Below are positions 42,352 to 51,121 of a DNA stretch of 64,000 bases, piece by piece. Source of the DNA: Burkholderiaceae bacterium (GTDB taxonomy: Bacteria; Pseudomonadota; Gammaproteobacteria; Burkholderiales; Burkholderiaceae_C). Each line of letters starts with the position of its first letter. Positions within the stretch are counted from its first letter, which is position 1. The stretch spans positions 1,302,001-1,366,000 of the forward strand of contig JACKLI010000001.1 of the NCBI GenBank assembly GCA_024235995.1. The letters run 5' to 3'. The notes beneath the pieces are model-generated. The model had not been told where the DNA came from, did no database searches, and saw nothing but the letters and a program-made list of their open reading frames with translations. A program made the translations under genes and the position numbers.

Positions 42352-44187
42352 ATGGCATTTTCCAACATGCGCGCCGCCGCTGAGCCCATGCCCATGCCCG
42401 CCGGCACGGCCTCCCAGTCGGACTGGCGCACGCTGGCGCGCCTGGCGCCCTACCTGTGGCGCTACCGCTGGCGCGTGGGCGCGGCGCTGCTGATGGTGAC
42501 CGGCGCCAAGCTGTCCAACGTGGGCGTGCCGCTGCTGCTCAAGGCGCTGGTCGACCGCATGAACGTCAAGGCCAGCGACCCGCTGGCGCTGGTGGTGGTG
42601 CCGGTGGGCCTGCTGCTGGCCTATGGCCTGCTGCGCCTGATGACCACCGTGTTCACCGAGCTGCGCGAGCTGGTGTTTTCCAAGGCCACGCAGGGCGCCA
42701 CGCGCCAGGTGGCGCTGCAGACCTTCGAGCACCTGCATTCGCTCAGCCTGCGCTTTCACCTGGAGCGCCAGACCGGCGGCATGACGCGCGACATCGAGCG
42801 CGGCGTGCGCGCCATCGAGTCGCTGGTGACCTATTCGCTGTATTCCATCGTCCCCACGGCGGTGGAGGTGGCGCTGGTGCTGGCCATCCTGGGCACGCGC
42901 TTCGACGCCGGCTTCGTCTGGATCACGCTGGCGGCACTGGGCGCCTACGTGGTGTTCACCGTGTGGGTGACCGAGTGGCGCACGCACTTTCGCGTCGAGG
43001 CCAACGCCGCCGACTCGGCCGCGCACAACCACGCCATCGACTCGCTGCTGAACTACGAGACCGTCAAGTACTTCGGCAACGAGGGGTTCGAGGCGCGCCG
43101 CTACGACGAGAGCCTGCGCCGCTACCAGCGCTCGCGCCTGAAGTCGCAGTCGTCGCTGTCGCTGCTCAACACCGGCCAGCAGCTCATCATCGGCATCGGC
43201 CTGGTGGCCATGCTGTGGCGCGCCACCGCCGGCGTGGCCGACGGGCACCTGTCCATCGGCGACCTGGTGATGATCAACGCCTTCATGATCCAGCTGTACA
43301 TCCCGCTCAACTTCCTGGGCGTGATCTACCGCGAAATCAAGCAGAACCTGACCGACCTGCACCGCATGTTCGCGCTGATGGACCGTCCGCGCGAGGTGGC
43401 CGACGCGCCCGGCGCGCCCGACCTGCACACCAACGGCCCGGTGGACGTGAGCTTCGAGCACGTGGACTTCGCCTACGAGAGCAACCGCCCCATCCTGCAC
43501 GACGTCAGCTTCACCATTCCGGCTGGCAGGACGGTGGCGGTGGTGGGCCCCTCGGGCTCGGGCAAGTCCACGCTGGCGCGGCTGCTGTTCCGCTTCTACG
43601 AGCCGCAGGCCGGCAGCGTGCGTATCGCCGGGCAGGACATCCGCGGCGTCACCCAGGCCAGCGTGCGCCGGGCCATCGGCATCGTGCCGCAGGACACGGT
43701 GCTGTTCAACGACACCATCGCCTACAACATCCGCTACGGCCGCCCCGCGGCCACCGACGAGGAGGTGCACGCCGCCGCGCGCGCCGCGCGCATCCACGAC
43801 TTCATCGTCTCCACGCCCAGGGGCTACGACACCGTGGTGGGCGAGCGCGGCCTGAAGCTGTCGGGCGGCGAGAAGCAGCGCGTGGCCATCGCCCGCACCC
43901 TGCTGAAGGACCCGCCGGTGCTGATCTTCGACGAGGCCACCAGCGCGCTGGACTCGGCCAACGAGCGCGCCATCCAGGCCGAACTGGCCAGCGCCGCGCA
44001 GGGCAAGACGGCGCTGGTCATCGCGCACCGGCTGTCCACCATCGTCGATGCGCACCAGATCCTGGTGATGGAGCACGGCCGCATCGTCGAGCGCGGCACC
44101 CACCTGCAACTGCTGGCCGCGCACGGCGCCTATGCACAGATGTGGGCGGTTCAGCGAAGTAATCAACACAATCCGGAGGCCAATTAA
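42352..44187 (+). CDS. Atm1/HMT1-type ABC exporter (fused permease-ATPase)
   Basis: 611-aa half-transporter. The six-helix membrane domain (residues about 30-320) includes SLRFHLERQTGGMTRDIERG and the family hallmark NYETVKYFGNEGFEARRYDE. The ATPase domain follows: Walker A VGPSGSGKSTLARLL, signature LSGGEKQRVAIART, Walker B VLIFDEATSALDS, His loop IAHRLST. The bacterial relatives export glutathione-linked compounds or metals and protect from heavy-metal stress. It functions as a homodimer in the inner membrane. It starts only 29 bp from the divergent thioesterase start. Confidence 0.92.
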   Translation: MAFSNMRAAAEPMPMPAGTASQSDWRTLARLAPYLWRYRWRVGAALLMVTGAKLSNVGVPLLLKALVDRMNVKASDPLALVVVPVGLLLAYGLLRLMTTVFTELRELVFSKATQGATRQVALQTFEHLHSLSLRFHLERQTGGMTRDIERGVRAIESLVTYSLYSIVPTAVEVALVLAILGTRFDAGFVWITLAALGAYVVFTVWVTEWRTHFRVEANAADSAAHNHAIDSLLNYETVKYFGNEGFEARRYDESLRRYQRSRLKSQSSLSLLNTGQQLIIGIGLVAMLWRATAGVADGHLSIGDLVMINAFMIQLYIPLNFLGVIYREIKQNLTDLHRMFALMDRPREVADAPGAPDLHTNGPVDVSFEHVDFAYESNRPILHDVSFTIPAGRTVAVVGPSGSGKSTLARLLFRFYEPQAGSVRIAGQDIRGVTQASVRRAIGIVPQDTVLFNDTIAYNIRYGRPAATDEEVHAAARAARIHDFIVSTPRGYDTVVGERGLKLSGGEKQRVAIARTLLKDPPVLIFDEATSALDSANERAIQAELASAAQGKTALVIAHRLSTIVDAHQILVMEHGRIVERGTHLQLLAAHGAYAQMWAVQRSNQHNPEAN

Positions 44188-44190
44188 GGG

Positions 44191-44218
44191 TTCACCACTA
44201 GACGGGGGTTCGTAGAAT
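44191..44218 (+). promoter_or_regulatory. Predicted promoter of the glt operon
   Basis: TTCACC (44191-44196) and TAGAAT (44213-44218) are 16 nt apart, directly after the Atm1-type gene and 62 nt before the gltI-like ATG. Four of six bases match at -35 and five of six at -10. Confidence 0.4.
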
Positions 44219-44279
44219 GGCAATCCCTAGGAACGCGCCTGAAGCGTTTCTCATCTGTTTTTTTGAAAGGTTCCCTGAC

Positions 44280-45176
44280 ATGAAGAAGCAACTGCTGGCT
44301 TTCTCCATCGTGGCACTGAGCGCCGGCGCCGTCATGGCGCAGGCCCCCGACACGCTGGCCAAGATCAAGGAGCGCGGCGCCGTCAACCTGGGCGTGCGCG
44401 ACTCGTCGGGCCTGGCCTTCACGCTGGGTGGCGGCAAGTACGTCGGCTTTCACACCGAGATGGCCGAGCGTATCGTCGGCGACCTGGCCAAGGACGTGGG
44501 CAAGCCCTTGACGATCAACTACCAGGTCATCACCTCGCAAAACCGCATTCCGCTGATCCAGAACGGCACCATCGACTTCGAGTGCGGCTCCACCACCAAC
44601 AACAAGGCGCGCCAGAAGGACGTGGACTTCGCCTACACCACCTACGTCGAGGAGGTGCGCATGGCGGTCAACACCAAGTCCGGCATCAAGTCCATCAAGG
44701 ACCTGAACGGCAAGACCGTGGCCACCACCACCGGCACCACCTCGGTGCAGACCCTGCGCAAGAACGAGCGCGCCGAGGGCATCGACTTCAAGACCGTGCA
44801 GGGCAAGGACCATGCCGACAGCTTCCTGCTGCTGGAGGCCGGCCGTGCCGACGCCTTCGTGATGGACGGCTCCATCCTGGCGGCCAACATCGCCAAGGCC
44901 AAGAACCCGAAGGACTTCGCCATCGTGGGCGAGGTGCTGTCGGTCGAGCCCATTGCCTGCATGCTGCCCAAGGGCGATGCCAAGCTGAAGAAGGCCATCG
45001 ACGATTCCATCGTGCGCCAGATCAAGGACGGCTCGCTGGCCAAGCTGTACGACAAGTGGTTCATGCAGCCGATCCCGCCCAACAACGTCAACCTGAACAT
45101 GCCGGCATCGGAAGGCACCAAGAACGCCTGGGCGCACCCCAACGACAAGCCGATGGAAGACTACGGCAACAAGTGA
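44280..45176 (+). CDS. gltI: Amino-acid ABC transporter substrate-binding protein (glutamate/aspartate type)
   Basis: 298-aa periplasmic binding protein with signal peptide MKKQLLAFSIVALSAGAVMA. The mature domain (DTLAKIKERGAVNLGVRDSS ... GFHTEMAERIVGDLAK ... IDFECGSTTNNKARQKDVDF) matches GltI/DEBP, including the ECGSTTNN ligand segment. It delivers L-glutamate/L-aspartate to the GltJK permease. The upstream in-frame codons back to 44217 are rejected since they precede a good signal peptide. The permease gene starts 116 nt downstream. Confidence 0.92.
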   Translation: MKKQLLAFSIVALSAGAVMAQAPDTLAKIKERGAVNLGVRDSSGLAFTLGGGKYVGFHTEMAERIVGDLAKDVGKPLTINYQVITSQNRIPLIQNGTIDFECGSTTNNKARQKDVDFAYTTYVEEVRMAVNTKSGIKSIKDLNGKTVATTTGTTSVQTLRKNERAEGIDFKTVQGKDHADSFLLLEAGRADAFVMDGSILAANIAKAKNPKDFAIVGEVLSVEPIACMLPKGDAKLKKAIDDSIVRQIKDGSLAKLYDKWFMQPIPPNNVNLNMPASEGTKNAWAHPNDKPMEDYGNK

Positions 45177-45292
45177 TCGCGCAGCAGCGCGCGTTGATGG
45201 CGTGAGCTGCATGGACGCCCACTTGGCCTCAAGTGGGCGTTCGTGGTTATGAAGGTCGCGGATCGGGCCGGTTCGGTCGCAGGAGGGTCGTG

Positions 45293-46051
45293 ATGGCAAT
45301 GGATTGGATGGTGTTCTGCAAGGACACCCTCACCGGCGATGTGATGCCTGGCTGCCTTGGCAGCGGGCGCGACATCACCTATCTGAACTGGCTGTTCTCG
45401 GCCTGGGGCTGGACGGTGTCCGTCTCCCTCACGGCGCTGGTGGTGGCGCTGGTGGTCGGCTCGCTGATCGGCGTCATCCGCACCCTGCCCAGCAGCCCCT
45501 GGCTTGCGCGGCTGGGCAATGCCTGGGTCGAGCTGTTTCGCAACATCCCGCTGCTGGTGCAGATCTTCCTGTGGTACTTCGTGCTGCCGGCGCTGGTGCC
45601 GCCCATGAAGAACTTTCCGCCCTTCATCCTGGTGGTGCTGGCGCTGGGCCTGTTCACCTCGGCGCGCATCGCCGAGCAGGTGCGCGCCGGCATCCTGGCG
45701 CTGCCCAAGGGCCAGCGCTACGCCGGCATGGCGCTGGGCTTCACCACGCCGCAGTACTACCGCTACGTGCTGCTGCCCATGGCCTACCGCATCATCATCC
45801 CGCCGCTGACCAGCGAGTCGATGAACATCTTCAAGAATTCGGCAGTGGCCTTTGCCGTGTCCATCCCCGAGCTGACGCAGTACGCGCTGCAGGTGGGCGA
45901 GGAGACCGCGCGCCCGATCGAGGTCTACCTGGCCGTCACCGTGCTCTACGCCATCTCGGCGCTGGTGATCAACCGCATCTTCGCCTGGATCGAGAAGCGC
46001 GCCCGCGTGCCGGGTTTCGTCTCGTCGGGTACCGGCGCAGGGGGGCATTGA
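45293..46051 (+). CDS. gltJ: Glutamate/aspartate ABC transporter permease GltJ
   Basis: 252-aa inner-membrane permease of the HisM class with five predicted helices. The N-terminal TYLNWLFSAWGWTVSVSLTA and NAWVELFRNIPLLVQIFLWY segments are characteristic of GltJ. The cytoplasmic EAA loop is EQVRAGILALPKGQRYAGMA. AGGAGG (45281-45286) precedes the ATG at 45293. It forms a heterodimer with GltK, whose gene starts 1 nt after the stop. Confidence 0.93.
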   Translation: MAMDWMVFCKDTLTGDVMPGCLGSGRDITYLNWLFSAWGWTVSVSLTALVVALVVGSLIGVIRTLPSSPWLARLGNAWVELFRNIPLLVQIFLWYFVLPALVPPMKNFPPFILVVLALGLFTSARIAEQVRAGILALPKGQRYAGMALGFTTPQYYRYVLLPMAYRIIIPPLTSESMNIFKNSAVAFAVSIPELTQYALQVGEETARPIEVYLAVTVLYAISALVINRIFAWIEKRARVPGFVSSGTGAGGH

Positions 46052-46052
46052 G

Positions 46053-46721
46053 ATGCTCAATCTTGATTTCTCCCTGCTCAACTGGGGCCTGATCCAGAAC
46101 TTCATCCTCAAGGGCCTGTGGTTCAGCATCTTCCTGACGGCGGTGGCCACCGCCGGCGGCATCTTCTTCGGCACGCTGCTGGCGCTGATGCGCCTGTCGG
46201 GCAGGAAGTGGCTGGACGCGCCGGCGGCGCTGTACGTCAACGTCATGCGCTCGGTGCCGCTGGTGATGGTGATCCTGTGGTTCTTCCTGCTGGTGCCGCT
46301 GATGATCGGGCGGCCCATCGGCGCCGAGTATTCGGCCGTCGTCACCTTCGTCGCCTTCGAGGCCGCCTACTTCAGCGAGATCATGCGCGCGGGCATCCAG
46401 TCGATCCCGCGCGGCCAGGTGTTCGCCGGCCAGGCCGTGGGCATGACCTATGCGCAGAACATGAAGCTGGTGATCCTGCCGCAGGCCTTCCGCAACATGC
46501 TGCCGGTGCTGCTGACGCAGACCATCATCCTGTTCCAGGACACCTCGCTGGTCTACGCCATCGGCGCCTACGACCTGCTCAAGGGCTTCGAGACCGCCGG
46601 CAAGAACTACGGCCGCCCGATCGAGACCTACCTGATGGCGACGGTGACCTACTTCGTCATCAGCTATTCGCTGTCGTCGGTGGTCAAGGCCATCAACAAG
46701 AAAATCGCCATCATCCGATAA
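46053..46721 (+). CDS. gltK: Glutamate/aspartate ABC transporter permease GltK
   Basis: 222-aa permease. FILKGLWFSIFLTAVATAGG starts the first helix; YVNVMRSVPLVMVILWFF and the EAA loop SEIMRAGIQSIPRGQVFAGQ are the diagnostic segments. VYAIGAYDLLKGFETAGKNY near the C-terminus is typical of GltK. Tight spacing to gltJ (1 nt) and to gltL (12 nt with AAGGAG) shows one operon. Confidence 0.93.
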   Translation: MLNLDFSLLNWGLIQNFILKGLWFSIFLTAVATAGGIFFGTLLALMRLSGRKWLDAPAALYVNVMRSVPLVMVILWFFLLVPLMIGRPIGAEYSAVVTFVAFEAAYFSEIMRAGIQSIPRGQVFAGQAVGMTYAQNMKLVILPQAFRNMLPVLLTQTIILFQDTSLVYAIGAYDLLKGFETAGKNYGRPIETYLMATVTYFVISYSLSSVVKAINKKIAIIR

Positions 46722-46733
46722 GGAGATCGTCCC

Positions 46734-47483
46734 ATGTCCTCCTCCATGATTCAGATCAAGAACGTCTCCAAGTGGTACGGCCCGGTGCAGGTGCTGCACG
46801 ACTGCTCGCTGGAGGTCGCCAAGGGCGACGTGGTGGTCGTCTGCGGCCCCTCGGGCTCGGGCAAGTCCACGCTCATCAAGACCGTCAACGCGCTGGAGCC
46901 GGTGCAGCAGGGCGAGATCGTCGTCAACGGCATCACCGTGACCGACCCCAAGACCGACCTGCCCAAGCTACGCAGCCAGGTCGGCATGGTGTTCCAGCAC
47001 TTCGAGCTGTTCCCGCACCTGTCGGTCACCGAGAACCTGACCATCGCCCAGATCAAGGTGCTGGGCCGCAAGCCCGACGACGCCAAGGTGCGCGGCCTGA
47101 AGATGCTCGACCGCGTGGGCCTGATGGCGCACAAGGACAAGTTCCCCGGCCAGCTGTCGGGCGGCCAGCAGCAGCGCGTGGCCATTGCGCGCGCGCTGTC
47201 CATGGACCCCAACGTGATGCTGTTCGACGAGCCCACCTCCGCGCTCGACCCCGAGATGGTGGGCGAGGTGCTGGACGTCATGGTCAAGCTGGCCAGCGAG
47301 GGCATGACCATGATGGTGGTCACGCACGAGATGGGCTTTGCCCGCAAGGTGGCCAACCGCGTGATCTTCATCGACGTCGGCGGCCATATCCTGGAGGACT
47401 GCAGCAAGGACGAGTTCTTCAACCATCCCGAAAACCGTCAGCCGCGCACCAAGGACTTCCTCAGCAAGATCCTGCAACACTGA
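46734..47483 (+). CDS. gltL: Glutamate/aspartate ABC transporter ATPase GltL
   Basis: 249-aa cytoplasmic ATPase of the polar amino-acid group. Walker A CGPSGSGKSTLIK, Q-loop GMVFQHFELFPHLSV, signature QLSGGQQQRVAIARAL, Walker B NVMLFDEPTSALDPE and His-loop VVTHEMGFA are all intact. It powers GltJK uptake. Last gene of the operon, ended by a strong bidirectional terminator 13 nt downstream. Confidence 0.95.
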   Translation: MSSSMIQIKNVSKWYGPVQVLHDCSLEVAKGDVVVVCGPSGSGKSTLIKTVNALEPVQQGEIVVNGITVTDPKTDLPKLRSQVGMVFQHFELFPHLSVTENLTIAQIKVLGRKPDDAKVRGLKMLDRVGLMAHKDKFPGQLSGGQQQRVAIARALSMDPNVMLFDEPTSALDPEMVGEVLDVMVKLASEGMTMMVVTHEMGFARKVANRVIFIDVGGHILEDCSKDEFFNHPENRQPRTKDFLSKILQH

Positions 47484-47496
47484 TTGGGCACGGCGC

Positions 47497-47527
47497 AAAA
47501 AAACGCCCCGCGTCGCGGGGCGTTTTT
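47497..47527. terminator. Bidirectional rho-independent terminator
   Basis: AAAAACGCCCCGC / GCGGGGCGTTTTT with a short TC-containing loop, flanked by A and T runs. It serves both the glt operon (plus strand) and the dctP gene (minus strand), which converge here. Confidence 0.92.
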
Positions 47528-47542
47528 GCATGCCTCAGGCGC

Positions 47543-48586
47543 TCACTTCTTGCGCGCCGCGATCGCCTTCTCGGCCATGGTGACCAGCTCGGTGCCCACC
47601 TGCGGCTTCCACTTGTCGTAGACCGGCTTGGTGGCCTTGACGAAGGCGGCGCGCTCGTCGGGCGTCAGCTCGGTGATGGTCACGCCCAGCGCGGCGATGT
47701 CCTTGAGCAGCGGCTGGCCCGGCTCGGCCAGGCCCTTGCGGGCCAGGGCGATCTCTTCCTTGCCGGCCTCGAGGGCAGCCTGGCGCACGGCCTCGCGGTC
47801 CTCGGGCGTCCAGGAGGCCCAGATGTCCTTGTTGACCACGAACACCAGCGGGTCGGCCACGTAGTGCCACATGGTCACGTACTTCTGGCCCACCGTCTGC
47901 AGCTTGGCGGCGGTGAAGATGCTCATCGGGTTTTCCTGCCCGTCCACCGCGCCGCTGGCGAAGGCCGGCTGCGCGTCGGCCCAGCTCATCTGCGTCGGGT
48001 TGGCGCCCAGGGCGGTGAAGGTGTCGATGAACAGCGGCGAGCCGACGATGCGGATCTTCAGGCCCTTCATGTCCGCCGGTGTCTTGATCGGGTGCTTGGA
48101 GTTGGTCAGCTCGCGGTAGCCGTTCTCGCCCCAGGCCAGCGGCACCACGCCTGCCTTGCCGAGGGTGGTGAAGATGTCCTTGCCCACCTGCCCCTGGGTC
48201 AGCGCGTCGATGGCGGCGTAGTCGGGCATCAGGAAGGGCAGCGAGAACAGGTTGAGCTGCTTGACCTGCGGCGACCAGTTGATGGTGGAGCCGATGGCCA
48301 TGTCGATCACGCCCTGGCGCAGGGCGGAGAACTCGCGCGTCTGGTCGCCCTGGATCAGCGAGACGCCGGGGTACAGCTTGATGTTGATGCGCCCCTGGGT
48401 CTTTTCCTTGACCTTGTTGGCCCAGATCTCGCCGCCCTTGCCCCAGGGGAAGGCGGTGCCCACCACCAGGGACATGCGGTACTCGGACTTGTACTTGCCT
48501 TGCGCGGCGGCGGGCAGGCTGGTGCCCAGGGCCAGCGCGGCGGTGGCGGCGGCGGCCACCGTGAGCAGGGTGCGGCGAAGCTTCAT
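47543..48586 (-). CDS. dctP: TRAP transporter substrate-binding protein DctP
   Basis: 347-aa periplasmic binding protein with a signal peptide (LLTVAAAATAALALGTSLPA, cleaved near AAA-QG). The DctP motifs are EIWANKVKEKTQGRINIKLY and the conserved Arg region GLKIRIVGSPLFIDTFTALG, where Arg binds the carboxylate of the ligand. AQPAFASGAVDGQENPMSIF is a second family signature. It passes organic acids to the DctQM permease. It is separated from dctM by a 76-bp spacer with a dispersed repeat. Confidence 0.93.
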   Translation of the reverse strand: MKLRRTLLTVAAAATAALALGTSLPAAAQGKYKSEYRMSLVVGTAFPWGKGGEIWANKVKEKTQGRINIKLYPGVSLIQGDQTREFSALRQGVIDMAIGSTINWSPQVKQLNLFSLPFLMPDYAAIDALTQGQVGKDIFTTLGKAGVVPLAWGENGYRELTNSKHPIKTPADMKGLKIRIVGSPLFIDTFTALGANPTQMSWADAQPAFASGAVDGQENPMSIFTAAKLQTVGQKYVTMWHYVADPLVFVVNKDIWASWTPEDREAVRQAALEAGKEEIALARKGLAEPGQPLLKDIAALGVTITELTPDERAAFVKATKPVYDKWKPQVGTELVTMAEKAIAARKK

Positions 48587-48617
48587 GGTCGAGGTCTCCT
48601 CAGGTTGCTACACAAAA

Positions 48618-48662
48618 AATAGCTGCTTGCGCTTGATCGGCGCGGGTCAACGCCCAAAAACA
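48618..48662 (-). repeat. Dispersed AGCTAT-type repeat between dctM and dctP
   Basis: On the minus strand: GCGCCGATCAAGCGCAAGCA followed by GCTATTTTTTG. It fills most of the 76-bp dctM-dctP spacer. Confidence 0.7.
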
Positions 48663-49961
48663 TCAATAACCCAGCGCATGCGGCAGCCACAGCGCCAGTT
48701 GCGGCCAGATGATGACGGCCACCAGCACCAGGCCCATGGCCAGCAGCATCGGCCACACCCAGCGGATGGTCTGCTCCATGCGCACGTTGGCGATGCGGCA
48801 CGACACCATCAGGTTGACCGCCAGCGGCGGCGTGAACTGGCCCAGCGACACCTTCAGCGTCAGCAGCACGCCGAACCATACCGGGTCCCACTTGTAGTGC
48901 TCGACGATGGGCCACAGCAGCGGCACGAAGATCAGGAAGATCGACACGCCGTCCAGGAACATGCCGATGGTGATGAGCATCAGGATCAGCAGCGAAAGCA
49001 CGCCGTACTCGCCCAGGCCCGAGTTGACGATGGCGTTCGTGATCGGGTCGATCACCCCCAGCGTGGACAGCGAGAAGGCGAAGATGCCCGCCAGCGCCAC
49101 CACGATCAGGATGACGGCCGACAGCTCGCCCGACTCCTTCAGCACGATGATGACGTCGCGCCAGGTCATGGTGCGGTGAATCACCATGCCCACGAACAGG
49201 CCGTAGAACACCGCCACCACGGCGGCTTCGGTCGGCGTGAACCAGCCCATGCGCATGCCGCCCAGGATGACCACCGGCGCCAGCAGGCCCCAGATGGATT
49301 CGATGAAGCTCTTGAGGATGGGCGGCCTGGGCAGGCTGGCCTCCAGCTGGCCCATCTTGTGGCGCCGCGCCATCCACACCGCCGGCACGATCAGCGCCAG
49401 GCCGGCCAGCACGCCGGGGATCATGCCGGCGGCGAACAGCGCCGGCACCGAGGCGCCCGACACCAGCACCGAATAGATGATGAAGGCCACCGAGGGCGGG
49501 ATCAGGATGTCGGTGGCCGCCGCCGCGCCCACCACGCTGGCCGAGTAGCTGGCCGGGTAGCCCGCGCGGTTCATCGCCGCGATCATCACCCCGCCCACGG
49601 CCGCGGCGTTGGCCGGGCCCGAGCCCGAGATGCCGCCCAGGAACATCGCCACCGCGATGGCCACCAGCGGCAGCATGCCCGGCCCGCGCCCCACCAGCGC
49701 GATGGCGAAGTTGACCAGGCGCTGCGCCACGCCCGAGCGGTCGAAGATCGAGCCCACCAGCACGAACATGGGCACCGCCAGCAGCGGGTACTTGCCCAGG
49801 CCGGCGTAGAAGTTCTGCGGCACCGCCAGCAGGCCGAACCACTGCGCGTCGCTGTTGGCCAGCGCGATGGCCGCCGCGCCCGCCAGCCCGAGGGACGCGC
49901 CGATCGGCACGCCCAGCAGCATGGTGACGATGAAGAGGGTGAAGAGCAGCGTCGCGATCAT
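48663..49961 (-). CDS. dctM: TRAP transporter large permease DctM
   Basis: 432-aa membrane protein with about twelve hydrophobic segments. FVLVGSIFDRSGVAQRLVNF, GISGSGPANAAAVGGVMIAA and MNRAGYPASYSASVVGAAAA are the typical DctM loops. The C-terminal helix region (PIVEHYKWDPVWFGVLLTLK; PPLAVNLMVSCRI) is also conserved. It carries the sodium-coupled translocation path. ATG 49961 is used; the longer frame to 49994 runs into a repeat. dctQ lies upstream with a 169-bp spacer, unusually long for a dctQM pair. Confidence 0.94.
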   Translation of the reverse strand: MIATLLFTLFIVTMLLGVPIGASLGLAGAAAIALANSDAQWFGLLAVPQNFYAGLGKYPLLAVPMFVLVGSIFDRSGVAQRLVNFAIALVGRGPGMLPLVAIAVAMFLGGISGSGPANAAAVGGVMIAAMNRAGYPASYSASVVGAAAATDILIPPSVAFIIYSVLVSGASVPALFAAGMIPGVLAGLALIVPAVWMARRHKMGQLEASLPRPPILKSFIESIWGLLAPVVILGGMRMGWFTPTEAAVVAVFYGLFVGMVIHRTMTWRDVIIVLKESGELSAVILIVVALAGIFAFSLSTLGVIDPITNAIVNSGLGEYGVLSLLILMLITIGMFLDGVSIFLIFVPLLWPIVEHYKWDPVWFGVLLTLKVSLGQFTPPLAVNLMVSCRIANVRMEQTIRWVWPMLLAMGLVLVAVIIWPQLALWLPHALGY

Positions 49962-49971
49962 GGAACTTGGC

Positions 49972-50107
49972 CCCCACGCTTCGCTGCTGCGCATGCTGCG
50001 CTGCCCCCCGAGGGGGCGTTCGCCGCCTTGGGGCGGCCCGGCGGCGGCTCAAGGTCCCCACGCTTCGCTGCTGCGCATGCTGCGCTGCCCCCCGAGGGGG
50101 CGTTCGC
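49972..50107. repeat. Two identical 52-bp repeats in the dctQ-dctM spacer
   Basis: A 52-bp unit beginning CCCCACGCTTCGCTGCTGCG and containing CCCCCCGAGGGGG occurs at 49972-50023 and, without any difference, at 50056-50107 (period 84). Each unit has its own hairpin. The spacer between the copies is also GC-rich. The repeats fill almost the whole gap between dctQ and dctM. Confidence 0.85.
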
Positions 50108-50130
50108 ACCTTCGGACGGCCGTGCGGTGC

Positions 50131-50715
50131 TCATGGCGCCTGCTCCTCGTCGCGCACCTCGGCCGAGGTTGGCATCTCGGGGTTCTCGGCCGCCGGCCGG
50201 CCGCCGCGCAGCATCAGGCCGATGGCGCGCAGCGCGATGGCGATGGAGACGATGGGCAGCCAGATCGAATACCACCATTGCGGCACGCCGATGCCGGGCG
50301 AGGTCTCGCCGTACTGGATGTCGTCCCACACCAGCCGCACCGACAGCACCGCCATCAGGACGAACAGCAGCGCCACCAGCGCCGCGCCCAGGACGGCCAG
50401 CGCGCGCTGGCGCTTCTCGGGGCCGCTGTCGGCGAAGAACTCGATGCGGATGTGCCGGTTGCGCGCCACCGCGGCCGAACTGGCCACCATGGCCAGCAGG
50501 ATCATCAGGAACACCGACACCTCCTCCGTCCAGGCAAACGAGGCGTCGGTGAAGTAGCGCACCAGCACGTTGGCGAAGGTGATCAGCGCCAGCAGCGCCA
50601 TGATGATGACCGTCAGCCAGTCCTCGATCGCCAGGGGCACGCGGGCTTTTTCAGGGGCCGGGGAGGAGGCCGGGTCGGCGGCCGGCGGACTCGTGCTGGG
50701 ATCGGGAGCGGACAT
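50131..50715 (-). CDS. dctQ: TRAP transporter small permease DctQ
   Basis: 194-aa protein with four hydrophobic segments. IEDWLTVIIMALLALITFAN, YFTDASFAWTEEVSVFLMIL (the WTEE motif) and ARNRHIRIEFF are diagnostic for DctQ. It has a Pro/Ala-rich N-terminal tail of about 30 residues. ATG 50715 is used rather than an in-frame start at 50757. First gene of the dctQMP operon, read away from the Rnk-like gene. Confidence 0.92.
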   Translation of the reverse strand: MSAPDPSTSPPAADPASSPAPEKARVPLAIEDWLTVIIMALLALITFANVLVRYFTDASFAWTEEVSVFLMILLAMVASSAAVARNRHIRIEFFADSGPEKRQRALAVLGAALVALLFVLMAVLSVRLVWDDIQYGETSPGIGVPQWWYSIWLPIVSIAIALRAIGLMLRGGRPAAENPEMPTSAEVRDEEQAP

Positions 50716-51121
50716 GGGGACGCGGAGGGCCAAAAAAACGGCTGACCCCTTGATCAACCGTACAAGCGCCCTATCTTAAAGGCGCCGGCAAGGCTTTGGG
50801 CCGGTCCTGCGGCTATCATTGATCCATGCAAACCCTGAGCGTCCTGCCCGTGCGCGTCCCCGCGCACCTCGACGCGGCCCCCGCGGCCGCCGGCAGGGCG
50901 CGCGCGCGCCGGGTGCCTCACGTGATCTGGCGAGCCCGCACGGCTCGCGCGGCCCGCCTCGCGGCCGCACTCGCCTGAGCCCGACGGTCCCGCTGCACCC
51001 CCTCGCACCCGCACAGCGCCCCCACCGATCGTCGGGCCCGCACCGCACCGGCGCCGTGACCGCTTTGCCTGACCTCGCCCACCCGGGCGCTTTTCCCTCG
51101 TTCGCCCGCACAGGAGCCACC
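50716..51121. other. Divergent intergenic region, dctQ / Rnk-like gene
   Basis: 406 bp. It holds a weak relative of the dispersed repeat (about 50780-50825, ending GGCTATCATTGATCC), a possible 50-codon reading frame (50826-50978), and short hairpins such as GAGCCCGCACGGCTC. AGGAGCC before 51122 is the ribosome binding site of the Rnk-like gene. Promoters for both directions should be here, but none was clear. Confidence 0.45.
50826..50978 (+). CDS. Possible small arginine/alanine-rich ORF (50 aa)
   Basis: ATG to TGA, 50 codons: starts MQTLSVLPVRVPAHLDAAP and ends in a highly basic segment (RARRVPHVIWRARTARAARL). No ribosome binding site is evident, and random long frames are common at this GC content. 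It could be a leader peptide or nothing. Listed because it fills an otherwise empty 406-bp gap and begins right after a repeat with a strong ATG. Confidence 0.25.
   Translation: MQTLSVLPVRVPAHLDAAPAAAGRARARRVPHVIWRARTARAARLAAALA

Noticed and set aside
46118..48622. 834-codon plus-strand frame over gltK, gltL and dctP
   Set aside because: Crosses a strong bidirectional terminator and reads dctP antisense; not a gene.
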